DNA from: Utricularia gibba
Lineage: Eukaryota; Streptophyta; Magnoliopsida; Lamiales; Lentibulariaceae
Direction: 5' to 3'
Assembly (NCBI GenBank): GCA_002189035.1
Contig: NEEC01000016.1
Span: forward strand, 310,001-374,000
Length of the DNA: 64,000 bases
Made by a program: the position numbers and the translations under genes. Below, piece after piece: positions 34,787 to 45,804 of the stretch. Every line of letters starts with the position of its first letter. Positions within the stretch are counted from its first letter, which is position 1. The notes beneath the pieces were generated by a model, which worked only from the letters and a program-made list of their open reading frames with translations, had not been told where the DNA came from and searched no databases.

Positions 34787-35098
34787 TCAGGCTGACTGCT
34801 TCAGAGACGATCTATCAGTTATCAGACATGGAACAGCATCCCCAGAAAACTCCCATCTTCCGCAAATGATTCCAAGCCCGTAGCGTTCTTCATCACTGTC
34901 TGTATGCGCACCCCACCCCACCTGCTGCAATCTATGGGCATCATTCGATAGCTCACAGTTCAGTTCTTCAGCATCCACTAAGGCCTCCCTATGCAGTTCA
35001 TCGCCGGCGACAACGAGTTCCTCGTAATGCAGCTTACAAAGATCCGCAATCTCAACCTCTTCCTCAACCTCCGGCGTCCTTTTCTCGAAAATTAACAT
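34787..35098 (-). CDS. Hypothetical coiled-coil protein or exon
   Basis: A true ATG at 35098 opens a frame reading MLIFEKRTPEVEEEVEIADL, then HYEELVVAGDELHREALVD and AEELNCELSNDAHRLQQ, followed by a possible GT donor (CAGCAG/GTGGGG near 34920). The frame stays open to 34787 but its later part looks less protein-like. The acidic, Leu/Glu-rich first 65 residues suggest a coiled coil. It could be the first exon of a small gene antisense to the DPE2 3' region, divergent from the R3H gene. I do not recognise it and cannot assign later exons. Confidence 0.35.
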   Translation of the reverse strand: MLIFEKRTPEVEEEVEIADLCKLHYEELVVAGDELHREALVDAEELNCELSNDAHRLQQVGWGAHTDSDEERYGLGIICGRWEFSGDAVPCLITDRSSLKQSA

Positions 35099-35445
35099 AA
35101 ATGAATGATTTAATTGAATAAAGAAATAATTTTGAGGACCTGTATGGAAAATGCCCGGAATTGGAGGACCTAATTGAAAAGTATGTCGGGCATTTAGGGA
35201 GGGGAGTCATCTTGGGCTTATAAAAATGTGTAGGCCCATTGGGCTTAGGGTTCATGTGAAATACATCAAACCCATAAGCCCAAAACGTTGCCGGAGTGGA
35301 TGTGCTTTTTTGACTCTTCGTCTTTGGCATCCGATTCCTTTGTCTATGCCTTCTTGGACAGGAGGAGGGGATTTGGGAGGTTAATCCCAGAGGGAATTTG
35401 AGAAAAGGGCCTCCCTTTTTTCAAGTTCTTTCTTCCCGGATGCTG

Positions 35446-35470
35446 CTCTCCTCTCCTCTCCTCTCCTCTC
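35446..35470. repeat. (CTCTC)5 pentanucleotide repeat
   Basis: Five perfect CTCTC units, about 120 bp before the R3H start codon and probably in its 5' leader. CT-rich leaders are common in plants. Confidence 0.9.
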
Positions 35471-35591
35471 CGCGTGGTGGATTATGTCTTTACGTATATT
35501 CTTCTTTTAGCCTGTATTCGTACCTGTAGACGTGCGTAGATATTTCTTCCGTCTCTTTCTTTTTTCTTTTTTTTTTGGGCTGTCTGCATCT

Positions 35592-37438
35592 ATGGATTTG
35601 GCTGCCCAATCATCGAGTGATTTGCAAGGTGACGCCGCGGTTCTGGTCGGAAGGGAGGAAAAGGGGAAGGAAACGCAGCCTGCTTATGTTTCTATGGTGG
35701 ATCCGTTTCTTGTTGAGGCTCTCCAGAACCCTCGTCATCGCTTAACAAGTTGGCGCTTTTTCCTTTTCCTTTTCTTTTTTTTTTTCGGAAGTATCTTTCT
35801 TGGGTATGCTGAGTATAGATTTGTGTCTCTCTGTACTAACTTTTGGAGATAAAATGGAAGTTCCGTACATAGAAGTTGACTTACGAATATCGTCTGTTGA
35901 TCTTGTCAAGATCTCTATTGGATGGGGCTTTAGAGGTTAAAGCGGTGTTAAATGGAAAATTAGGCTGTAGTGAAGTTCCAGGAAGCATTTCTGTGACATA
36001 TATTCGTGATGTAACCGATGCTATATTGGCATCTTTCGAACTGGGCATATAAGTTTTTTTGTTGAAAAACATGAAGTTGACCGTATGATTTGTAGCAGTT
36101 CAAAACCAGTTGGTTTTTGAAATATAATTGAAGAATGTTTCTCCTCCATGACTGTTTGGTAACAGACATTTTATCTATTTGTCTTTGGTGCTTTTGTAGT
36201 TCTACGGATGGAGCTTGATATACAGAAGTTTCTGGAGAGCCCTGATCAACCGCACTTTGAGTTTCAACAATTCCCTACTTCCTACCTTCGCCTTGCGGCA
36301 CATCGAGTTGCTCAGCACTATGATTTGCAGACAATGGTTCTGGACAATGGTGTAGGTGGTCTTGGTATCCGCATTCTAGCTACCAGAAAATCAGAATGTA
36401 AATTCTCTGTGGTCCGCTTATCTGATGTGCCAGCTAAAGAATCAGAAAATGGAAAGCTTGATCAAATCAAGATTGTAATTCGTTCAAGACCCAGAGATCT
36501 GACTAGTTGCTCAACTGAACTGGGGCCTGATCACAAGCATGTAAGATCTGTTGAAGACAGAAAGGAGGAGTATGACAGAGCTCGAGCTCGGATTTTCAGT
36601 GGTTCAAGTTCATCTGAGTCATATCGTGCATCGCCACAGATTGCTGCTGATGGGCAGAATGTTGGTGCAAATGAGAACAATGTGCCTAAGAAGCAGATTT
36701 TGGAAACAGAAAGAAGCATCTGCAGTCGGGAGATCAATAACTCTTCAAGAGTAGCAATTTTTAAGGACAGGGAGAAGGACCGCATTGACCCTGACTACAA
36801 CCGGAGTTATGACAGGTAGCATTTTGGAAAAGTTTAAAATCAGTATTCAGACCTTGAATGCTTCTAAGCCAAAAAATTCCTTTCTTTTGTGAATGGGAGC
36901 TTGAGAGTAACCATTATTTCTCTATTCTGATGTCATCCAGGTACTTTAGGTCCACTGCAAACAACCGCAGCTTTTTAACACCATTTGAAATGCAGAAATT
37001 TCAGACACCACTGGTTCATTATGAGTCTACATCTCCACACCATGGTTACGTTCCTCCCCTTCAAGCCCCTCTCAACTACAGTAACCAGGTGATGAGCCCC
37101 TACTCAGCGTTGGGAATGCCACAGATGCCTCAAGAAGTTTTATACGGTCCATGGCCTACTCAGAGCATGGTGTATGCCCAATCTTACGATCAACTCAGAC
37201 ATTCATTTTTCCAGGTGAGCATTAGCCTTCCTCCCCTAGTTCCTTTTGTTCATTTCACTGTTTCGAATCAATAATCACACCTCAGGTTCCACTGGTCTTG
37301 ACATGAACCAACGTACTAGAATTTATTTGTAATCTGCTTCTTGTTTCTTATCATTGAGAACAAGAACCAACTGTCACGGTTTTTCTGCAGGCCCCCTTTC
37401 AGCAGCCTCTGAGCTTCGATCATGGGCCGAAGCATTGA
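35592..37438 (+). CDS. R3H and SUZ domain RNA-binding protein
   Basis: Four exons (35592-35748, 36200-36815, 36941-37214, 37391-37438) join in phase to 364 residues. The R3H domain follows DPFLVEALQNPRHRL with FLESPDQPHFEFQQFPTSYL, then RLAAHRVAQHYDLQT, which carries the Arg-x3-His signature that contacts single-stranded nucleic acid. Further on, EDRKEEYDRARARIF is a SUZ motif, an RNA-binding addition typical of this plant family (Arabidopsis At2g40960 and At3g56680 type). The C-terminal third is Pro/Gln/Ser-rich and probably disordered (MPQMPQEVLYGPWPTQSM), ending LSFDHGPKH. The function in plants is poorly known; cytoplasmic mRNA binding is inferred from the domains. It converges on the bHLH gene with only 171 bp between stop codons, so the 3' UTRs may overlap. 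Confidence 0.9.
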
Positions 37439-37609
37439 CTGATGCCCGGAAACCATCTGCAAATGCTGCTTGTTGTTACTATCTTTACTGTTGTAGTAGC
37501 TGCTGTGTTTGTCATCTGGTGGATTATATTCGAAACATATAAAATGTGGAAGATAATTTTGAATTGGGTGGGTGAGATTTCTTAACTAAAAGTGTCTATT
37601 TTGGTATTA

Positions 37610-38468
37610 TCATATCATCCACGTAGTGTTTGCTTCCATTTTCTCTGTGAAGAGCAAAGTCTTCAGCTTCCTCTCGAGCATTTCCTGGTCCTTCAGTTGC
37701 GTTCCTTCACCCTGAAAATGGTTAAAGTTACGTTCTTTTTTGTCCGCAATCAGTTTGAGGCGTGAGTGGGTGTACCTTCAAGTGCAAAGTCAGAAAGCTT
37801 CTTCCCTCGTAGGACTGGAAACAGGAAGCATTTACAACAACAAAGCCTTCCATCTCCACATGCATCATCGCCTCCGCAAGCAAACCCTTTTGAGAACCAA
37901 CCACCGTGATCTGAACCGTCGCTTCCTCGTCCCCGATCCGGGCAGCGGAAATCGACGGCCCATCGGAGCTCTCCCTCCCGCAAAAATCGTCCTCTTGCGG
38001 CGACAATTTGGAGAACAGGGTTTCCCTCTTCTCCTCGAGTTCCTTGACCTCTCTCTGAAGCTCTGGGATGTACTTCACCACTTTTGAAACCGTAGCCGGC
38101 ATGCTCAGTTTGCCCTGCTGGGTTGACGACACACTCAGCCTCTTTAATTAATCATCATCACATACAACCACACGATAATCACATTGTTCTTTGCAAAGAG
38201 TCACAGAATCATGATATTCCAGAACACAGCTCGTTAGTTGACTCACAGATTGCTCATCCGGAGGAAGAAGACCCTTGAGGGTAGAATACAAGTGGCTGAT
38301 CCTCTTGCGACGATCTCGCTCGCCGGCATTGTGGTTCCGTTTCCGGATCTGCGACTTGCTCCAGCGACTCCAGAGAGGGGCGCCGGAATCGCCCAATAAA
38401 TCCCCACGGAGATGCTCGGAAAGAGCAGGAAACATCTCTACCCGCTTTTTGCGCAGGGGCTGATACAT
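37610..38468 (-). CDS. ORG2/ORG3-like: bHLH transcription factor, subgroup Ib (bHLH38/39/100/101 type)
   Basis: Three minus-strand exons (38468-38247, 38117-37776, 37711-37610) join in phase to about 221 residues. Exon 1 ends with a basic region and helix 1: NHNAGERDRRKRISHLYSTL, with the H-E-R contact residues for E-box DNA at about 46, 50 and 54. Exon 2 gives helix 2 (LSMPATVSKVVKYIPELQRE), a zipper-like continuation, and the ACT-like tail AEAMMHVEMEGFVVVNASCF, ending LTLHLK. Exon 3 (GEGTQLKDQEMLERKLKTLL) closes the protein. Known role: subgroup Ib factors are induced by iron deficiency and pair with FIT to activate IRT1 and FRO2. The exon 2 acceptor is CAGCAG, so one Gln may be included or skipped. 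Confidence 0.88.
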
Positions 38469-38784
38469 CCACCTTTCTTCCGTACTTATATACGCCTAGG
38501 GCGTCAACTCACTACTATATTTTTTTTCTTTTCCAATTCCATAATTAATAATTTTCAATTATCCTATTTACCAATAAAAACAAAATTGAATAACTTTTTA
38601 AAATATTATTACTTTAAATACCTATTGGTTATATTTAATCGGCACGTGAATAGTGATGGGGGCGGAAGCCAGACACGGGCCCCCATGGGATCACCCCTTC
38701 TATGACACGAGGGAAAACGTTGCCGCGCACGTGCACTCCATGCTGGAATTACTATATATCAGATTACTTACCTATGGGATAGGT

Positions 38785-39010
38785 TACATGTTTAAATATA
38801 GAGATCTTCTTAATATTGTGTAATATACTTTTTTCTCAAAATTAAATAACCCAAAATCATATAATTTCATTACATTAGTTACCCATGTAAGAATATACAT
38901 GTTTAAATATTGAAATGCTTCAAATATTATATGACGTATTTTCTTTCGAAATCAAATAAATTAAAATTATTAAAATTAAGTGTCCAAAACTTATAATATC
39001 ATACAAAGAA
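38785..39010. repeat. Diverged tandem duplication, period about 112 bp
   Basis: ACATGTTTAAATAT at 38785 recurs at 38897, and the following ~90 bases of each copy align with many differences (for example TTCTCAAAATTAAATAA against TTTCGAAATCAAATAAA). Two old tandem copies of AT-rich sequence. Confidence 0.65.
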
Positions 39011-40191
39011 ACACATGAATTAAGAAATTTCGTATCAAAACCAAACATAGACACTAAACAAATACCCTAAGTCACTTATTGGGGAAGAATGGAAAAACAG
39101 ATACCTAATAACAATATTAGACATTAGTTACATCTTATCTTATATAAATCTTACTAATCAACTGAGTTTTCATTTACTTTTTTCATATGTTCTAAATACA
39201 ATATTATTTTAAATATATATTTATAGGAAATCGCTTATGGGCCTTGTTGGTGTGCAAGCCCATGACGTGGACGCTGTATACGAAGGAATGCGGCCCAACT
39301 CATAGGCTGGACCAGGCCCACTCCGAGGAGGGATTGGAATTCATGTAATCAGGATATTACCATGTTACCCTTCAGCAGCACATGGCGGTTCCGCTTCTGG
39401 AGAGGCGTTGGTTTGGTAATTTCGAGTTTTCCTTTAGCGATGTGACGCGGAAATATCTTCTGACAAATAAATCAAATCGTAAAATCCAGGAAAATTTTGT
39501 TATTTTCTCTTTTCGCCAAAAAGCAGATAATTATTTTTTTTTAATGCATTTGAGAAGACCACCCGCACGCTTGTCGGCTAGTGGGCCCCGCCCACAACGC
39601 TCTCCAGAATCCTTGTTTCCTCATCCTATCTTCTTCTTCTTCTCCCCTTACACACGTGCGAGTCTTCACAGCACCGCTCCGCTCAATCACGAACACGTCG
39701 CAAGCGCACAGATTGCAGGGTAGAAGAGACCCTGCAGTTTACCGAATTGATCACTCCGTTGAGGGGATTGCAGCAGACCCATCATTCCGGACATTGATTT
39801 CTCAGTATACGGGTTGTGATTTGTGAATATGGTGTATTGGAGGTGGAGCTGATGGGATGTATCAGAGGGCAACTCGTACAAAAGGGATGGCGTGGCGTGG
39901 TGAGTACGACGGGAAATACAGAGTGATGCAGCAGACCAGTCAATCAAACCGCAGCAAGCAGTAGTCCATGGAAATCAGTGTCTCCCTGCAAAAAGTAAAC
40001 AATGGCCGACCGGAGATTGATAGTGGAGGCGTTGGTGAATGCAGCCTCGTCAAAATCTATTACCCTAATGCGTTTTGAGCAGGTTGCTGTGTTGAAAATG
40101 AAGAACCCTAGCAGAATTTCTGGATAGAGGTAGCAGGACCGGGCCTTTTTTGTCTGTGTGCGGTGGGGACTGGCACGGTGAGGTCAGTCAA

Positions 40192-40255
40192 GCCTGAGCC
40201 TGAGCCTGAGCCCGAGCCCTGCGCTGCCCACCTCACCTCACCTCACCTCACCTCA
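40192..40255. repeat. Adjacent (GCCTGA)n and (CCTCA)5 repeats
   Basis: At 40192-40217 there are three perfect GCCTGA units and one or two variants. At 40231-40255 there are five perfect CCTCA units. No coding frame is associated. Confidence 0.9.
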
Positions 40256-41578
40256 CATCCCCATATTCTCGTCTCAGTGTCTGGACTCGTGACTTGTCAT
40301 GTCATCCCACAAACATCTGAAACCCATTCTTCCCTTCTTTGACTCACTACACCTGCTTTCTACCCTGATGCGAAATGTGCATTTACAATGCAAATCACGA
40401 ATTCCTACTACAATTTCGTTATTCTGAGTCTACCCATTCTTTCTTTCTGATGCCAACGTCGTCTTCCGTCGAGGCAGATCGCAAATTCCCAGTATCAGTT
40501 TACAGATTCATACTCGCGCAGTAGAGGCGCCGTCTGGGTCTCGCCCAAAATTAAAAAAGAAGAATCACAATGCATGATAGCATCCCATAACCCCCAAATC
40601 CCCAATTGGGTGTCATGGGATCGAGGCTAGGGTTTATTGGATGAAGGCTGCAGAGACCCATCCATCTCCATGGTGTCCCATTGAAGAAGCTTTTCCTTGG
40701 AGGTTTCTGAAACCCTAATCATTGAATCATCACTATTCACCGCCCTCCATCCAAATAGAACACTAGTCTTTAACCTATCTTCATAAGCACCCATCAACAG
40801 TTCGGACAAATATTTTCAAAATTTTAGTTAAATGGTAATTGAAATATTTTCTATCTCATTGAATTAAATTTGAATCGTTTTAAAATATATAAAAATAAAT
40901 TACGACTTACTCGTCATTTACAAAAATGATCATCTACTCTTTATCTCTTACATATTAAGAATAAATTTTTACATATAGATGTCTATTTCTATCACACATT
41001 TAAAATACAGTTGTCAATTTTATGATGTAATTATGTTGAAGGTGAGATGGGTTGGATCCTTCGAGGTCACCATGAGAATAATCTTGAGTTTATCATAGAT
41101 TTACTTAGATCATTTTTAATCATTTTCGGAAATACTGATGTGACATTTTTGAAAATAAATAAATGTTTTTGAAAATGGGTAAAATTGTTTCTCATTTCTT
41201 TCAAAAACGAAAATAAGAAAACCCGATTTATTTTTGAAAATAGTTTAAAATGTAGTTTGTAATATTTATTTAATAATCGATTTTTGAAAATAAATACAAA
41301 TGTAAAGAAAATTTAATAAAGTAAAATTAATAATTCAATTTACATAAATGCCCTGTCAATGAAATTGTTAAAGATGATCTTATAAATAATGTAATAATTG
41401 TTATTATTGAATTTAAAAATTTTTTAAAAAGAAAAAAAAAAAAAGACAGGTTGTGTCTCTCCTAGTCTCCCTCCCCAGTGTGTGTGAGCACAAGCATGTG
41501 TACAGCAAAAAGGAACACAAAGCATACAGTAGATTATTTTCTCTTTTCTCCATCTCCTCCCTCAAAAACATAAACGCC

Positions 41579-43235
41579 ATGAGCCTTGAGGAATCCCTGA
41601 GATCTCTCTCACTCGACTACTTAAATCTCCTGATCAACGGCCAGGCCTTCAGCGATGTGACTTTCAGCATCGACGGCCGTCTCCTCCACGCCCACCGCTG
41701 TATCCTGGCGGCGCGTAGCCCTTTCTTCCGCAAATTCTTCTCCGGTGCTGACGCGCCCCGCCCGCTGCTCTTAGAGGCGGGGTTTCCCAGGTGGTGGTCC
41801 CGATCAACTCTGTGGGCTACGAGGTGTTTCTGTTCATGCTCCAGTTCTTGTACAGTGGCCAAGTCTCGATTGTTCCTCACAAACAGGATCCCCGGGCGGA
41901 CTGTGGTGACCGCGGATGTTGGCATACGCATTGCTCCGCCGCCGTGGCCCTCGCCCTTGAAACCCTTGCCGCCGCCAGATCCTTCGGAGTCGAGCAGCTT
42001 GCTTTGCTCACACAGGTAATGATAAAAATCGAGTCTTTTTTAGCTTTGACTTGTGGGGTTTCGGGGTTAGATAATACTTCTGATTTTCAATCACTTCTTG
42101 CATGATTTCTGCATCAAACCGCAAGAGTTTCATGATCTGTTAGTGACTTTGAGGTGTATGTACCTATTGATTGATCACCGGAAAGCTTTTCCCTTTTGGT
42201 GACTTGATTCGATCACTGCAGCCATTACCTTCTTCCATGCTTTCAGAATCATCCCTCCATTCTTTGTCTGGTTTAAACAGTGTCTAACGAGTGTTCTTTG
42301 CAGAAGCAATTGATGAGCATGGTGGAGAACGCTTCGATCGAAGATGTGATGAAGGTTTTAGTGGCTTCTAGAAAGCACGAAATGCATCAACTGTGCGACA
42401 CTTGTTCACATTTGGTGTCAAAATCAGGTCTCCTGCCGGAGGTTCTAACAAAGCATCTTCCGATGGATTTGGTCGCAAGAATCGAGGAGCTCCGGCTTAA
42501 GTCCGCCATCTGCGGCAGCAACCGGAAGATCCATCTCCACCATCACCACCACCTCCACGATGGCAACGACAGCAAGATCCGACGGATGCGGAGCGCCCTC
42601 GATTCCTCTGACGTGGAGCTCGTCAAGCTGATGGTGATGACAGAGGGTCTAAATCTCGACGAATCGTTGGCATTACACTACGCGGTTGAGAATTGCAGTA
42701 GAGAGGTAGTAAAGGCTTTGCTCGAATTGGGCGCCGCCGATGCGAACTTCCCGGCGGGGCCGGCGGGGAGGACGCCGTTGCACGTGGCGGCGGAGATGGT
42801 GTCGCCGGACATGGTGGCGGTGCTGCTGGACCACCACGCGGATCCCAATATCCGCACCATTGATGGGGTCACGCCGTTGGACGTTTTGAGAACCCTAACG
42901 AGCGATTTTCTGTTTAAAGGAGGGGTACCGGGGCTCTCTCACATTGAGCCGAATAAGCTCAGGCTTTGCCTCGAGCTCATGCAGTCCGCCGCGGCGGTGA
43001 TTGACAGAGAAGAAGGAAATGCGGCGGCGGCAGCAGCAACAGCCCTTTTTCCTCCGATATCAAGCGGCGGGAACATGGGGTACCTGAACTTGGGAACAAT
43101 AATGGCCAGTGGCGTCGGTGGCCGGAAACTCACGGATAGAGAAGAAAGCAGCACCAGTAGCAGCCGTAGCAACCAGAGGGATTCCACGAGCCACCGCTGC
43201 GGAGCTACTTCCCCACGATGTATCCTCATTATTGA
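41579..43235 (+). CDS. BOP: BLADE-ON-PETIOLE (NPR5/6-like BTB-ankyrin) protein, with two one-base deletions
   Basis: Two exons (41579-42015 and 42304-43235) give about 456 residues once two lost bases are allowed for. The start MSLEESLRSLSLDYLNLLIN and the BTB/POZ domain SDVTFSIDGRLLHAHRCILA are typical. A zinc-type CGDRGCWHTHC follows, then an NPR core (ASIEDVMKVL), ankyrin repeats (ALHYAVENCSREVVKALLEL, TPLHVAAEMVSPDMVAVLLD, HADPNIRTIDGVTPLDVL) and the tail HIEPNKLRLCLELMQSA. BOP proteins act with TGA bZIP factors to pattern leaf bases, axils and abscission zones. The frame breaks at the G run 41777-41780 within the BTB domain, and again at the CCCC run 43211-43214 near the end. With one base added in each run, both exon lengths become multiples of three and the protein ends SPTMYPHY. 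Without the second base it would run on to 43368 with an unrelated tail. Confidence 0.95.
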
Positions 43236-44208
43236 CACACCTTCAAGAAATCCACAGCAGCCCAGAGGGAATCATGGGACCTTCTTACAGTCTCGAATTA
43301 TGTCAAGAATGCTGTGTAGCAGACAATTGTTGTATTCCTGGTGTGAATGCCGTACATGTTCCCTGTGATATTCCAGATTCCGATCATCCAAAATGCACAG
43401 GAATGAGAGAATCCCTTTCGGAAAAGTAAAGGATTTGAGTCTCCTCTCCTTTTCTCTCCTCTAGGGTTGAGTTGTCACATTTTGCAACGCAGGGAGACTG
43501 ACTGCAGAGTGCCGTACTTTGACTGACCCGGAGGTCGAGTTCGGGATTTTATATATAATAAAATAAAAAATTTCTATATAGAATAATTTTTTTTTATGAA
43601 GTCCAAATTTGTAATACGCCTGTTATTTTAATATCACTGATAACATTGGTCTTCATAATTTTAACTAAAGATTAATTATGTTTAGCCTTCAAATAAAAAA
43701 TGATTAAAAAATAACTAAAATATAAAATTTTCAAACTAATTATATTCGATAGGTCAAAGTTTGAGTACGAATAATATGGATATATAAAACTTTGGATAAT
43801 ATTGATTCTCCATTATTTAACATTGGATATAATTAGTTACTCAATATTTAAAAACTAAATATGATTAATTAATAATTAATTTTATTAATGTTCTTAATAA
43901 TTAGAGATTACGAATGCAAATTTTTAAAAAATGAAATTTTTTTAGAGTTTGGATCACTTGTATTATAACACCGGAACCGTAGACATGCAAATTTGGTAAA
44001 ATAACAACGTGTCACCAGGGTTTATGGGAAAGGTTTCAAGTCTGCAGGTATGTCTAAGAGCCATGGACATGGCTCTACGGAGGAGGCTGCAGTCCCCCAC
44101 AGGCCACAAACCAGCAGAGAGATTCAGCCATCACTGGGGTGGAGTGGAAGCTACGGTGGAGCATGGCAGTAGGATGATGGCAGCAGGGTGGAGGGTGCCT
44201 GCCCTGCG
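43236..44208. other. Spacer between convergent BOP and CRAL-TRIO genes
   Basis: Probable 3' UTRs at both sides and a very AT-rich centre (43560-43960). Nothing else is seen. Confidence 0.55.
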
Positions 44209-45313
44209 CTAGTAGCCATCCTCACTTGATCCCCACCCATCCTGGTATCTGCCAAATGAATACTGAGATATAGGGGCATCCATCAAATGCAGATTGTCTG
44301 GTTCGATTCCGTAGTCCATGAGCGGCCGCCGCTCAAGGATGTCGTCGTGCTCCTTGACGAATTCGGGTACCTCGAACTCCCCCTTCTTTATGTCGTGCCA
44401 GAGGTACTGAAGCCGGCTGATGTATTTGATCTTCTGGTACAGGCTGCCAACGATAACGAATAAGAAGGCAGCAGGAACAACATAGGAGATGAGGAAGGGA
44501 AGTGGTTACCCTGCACTTAGGAAAAACCTTCCGAGGGTGGCTAGCAGGAGCCTTGACCGCAAGCCGGGGTGGATAAAGTACACAGCTTGAAGCCGGTGTT
44601 TGTGCTCATCAGGCAGTTCTTCGTATATCCACCTCAGGATCATTGCACCGGGTGAGTTGTCCTCTTTCTGGACATCGCTATGCATGTATACAATACAGAA
44701 TGGCCCTTCAGGCAGCTCGGAGATTATCTTATGAACAACATAGCTTCTGAGAGTTTCCCCAGGTATAACAGGTGCTGCAGCAATCAAGCAAAGTAAAAGG
44801 ACGAATCCTTAGAATCCCATTATCAAGATGTCAAAGCAGAAACTCTGCATAAAAAATCCCTGAAGAGAGCAACGTGGAATTAACATGAAACTATAGGGTC
44901 ACCTTAAATACCCACGGAAACGAAAGTGCCAGTAACAAAATCGTACAAAAACTCAGTCACGTGCAACCGAAACAACGATTTCAGGTCACCAATCAAACAA
45001 GAGGTTACTCTTCCAGATACCCAAATCAGGCGTAAATAAGTAGCTTAATCAGAGTGTACTAATTACCGGGAAAATACTTTCCGACGACGCGAAAGATACG
45101 GCTACCGTAATTATCACAACCCCGCTCCAGGCGGAAGAAGCTGAGGGCATCAAGATCGGAGAAATCTTGGTTTGTAACTACGGAAAGATTGGAGGGGCAG
45201 TCGTGCCAATCCTCCTCTTCTGGCGGCGAGTAACTCAAGAAGGGCCGCGCGTCGACACCAAGATCCGATGCCAGAACCACCACCGGGAAATCTTCCTTGG
45301 ATGTGCTCCCCAT
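44209..45313 (-). CDS. Divergent CRAL-TRIO (Sec14-like/BCH) domain protein
   Basis: Three minus-strand exons (45313-45067, 44774-44510, 44443-44209) join in phase to 248 residues. After a short acidic N-terminus (MGSTSKEDFPVVVLASDLGV) comes the CRAL-TRIO_2 fold as in GDAP2, BNIP2 and p50RhoGAP: YGSRIFRVVGKYFP, LRSYVVHKIISELPEGPFCI, VYMHSDVQKEDNSPG, LPDEHKHRLQAVYFIHPGLR and RLLLATLGRFFLSAG, ending with a segment that places it on LYQKIKYISRLQYL. Such domains bind small lipids or Rho-type partners. No GAP or macro domain is attached. The role in plants is unknown. It is head to head with the APO gene, so the 491 bp between the two start codons probably serves both as promoter. Confidence 0.88.
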
Positions 45314-45804
45314 CCAGCGCTCTCGCTCAAGGAATCGGATTCGGATATTCGCGTGAGTGACGTGTTACGCCCACCCAAAAAAGTAGATATAAAATGTTAA
45401 TATTTTAAATAAATATAAAATAGGTTGAAGGATCCAACGTCACCGGGTCGGTTCGGGTATTCTTTCGGGTGGTTTTGTTGCAGAGGGAAAGAGATTATCC
45501 ACTTCTCGGCTCTGGCTCGCAAGTCGCACCTGTCTTCCCCAAATTCTCCTTGCCCTGTGAAATCCATCTCGATTTCAGGTAACTCTCTCATTGAAGGCTG
45601 CTTTGTTTGTGGGATTGTTCCGTTTTCTTCGATCCTCTCGGGATGATTTTCTCTGCTCCCATACACGTACGATTTGTATGAAGCTTCTTGTTCAGTTGAT
45701 GTGTTTCCATTCTTCAGTGTGTAGAATGGGAACACACTTCGTCTTGTAAGCTGTCTGATTTTCTGGCTTTCCAATTCAGAATCTATATGCTTTCGGTGGT
45801 TGGA
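45314..45804. promoter_or_regulatory. Shared promoter region between CRAL-TRIO and APO genes
   Basis: The two start codons point away from each other and are 491 bp apart. No repeat or other gene lies between. A short leader exon of the APO gene may lie here (a TTTCAG/GTAACT junction occurs near 45577). Coordinated expression is only a possibility. Confidence 0.5.

Larger units (their letters stand above)
34471..35591. other. DPE2 3' flank and R3H gene promoter
   Basis: Apart from the hypothetical minus-strand frame at 34787-35098 listed separately, this holds the probable DPE2 3' UTR and the R3H gene promoter and leader. GGCCCA-type motifs occur at 35233-35243. Confidence 0.5.
38469..41578. 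other. Spacer between divergent bHLH and BOP genes
   Basis: About 3.1 kb. AT-rich at 38510-39240 (with a tandem duplication) and 40810-41450. A more GC-balanced part at 39360-40560 has short open frames and simple repeats but no recognisable gene; a non-coding transcript there cannot be ruled out. The right end is the BOP promoter and leader. Confidence 0.5.

Noticed and set aside
43236-43368. C-terminal extension of the BOP protein as apparent novelty.
   Set aside because: One missing C in a CCCC run explains it and restores the usual BOP ending.
44299-44310. GGTTCGATTCC resembles a tRNA B box.
   Set aside because: It lies within coding exon 3 of the CRAL-TRIO gene, and no A box or cloverleaf fits around it.
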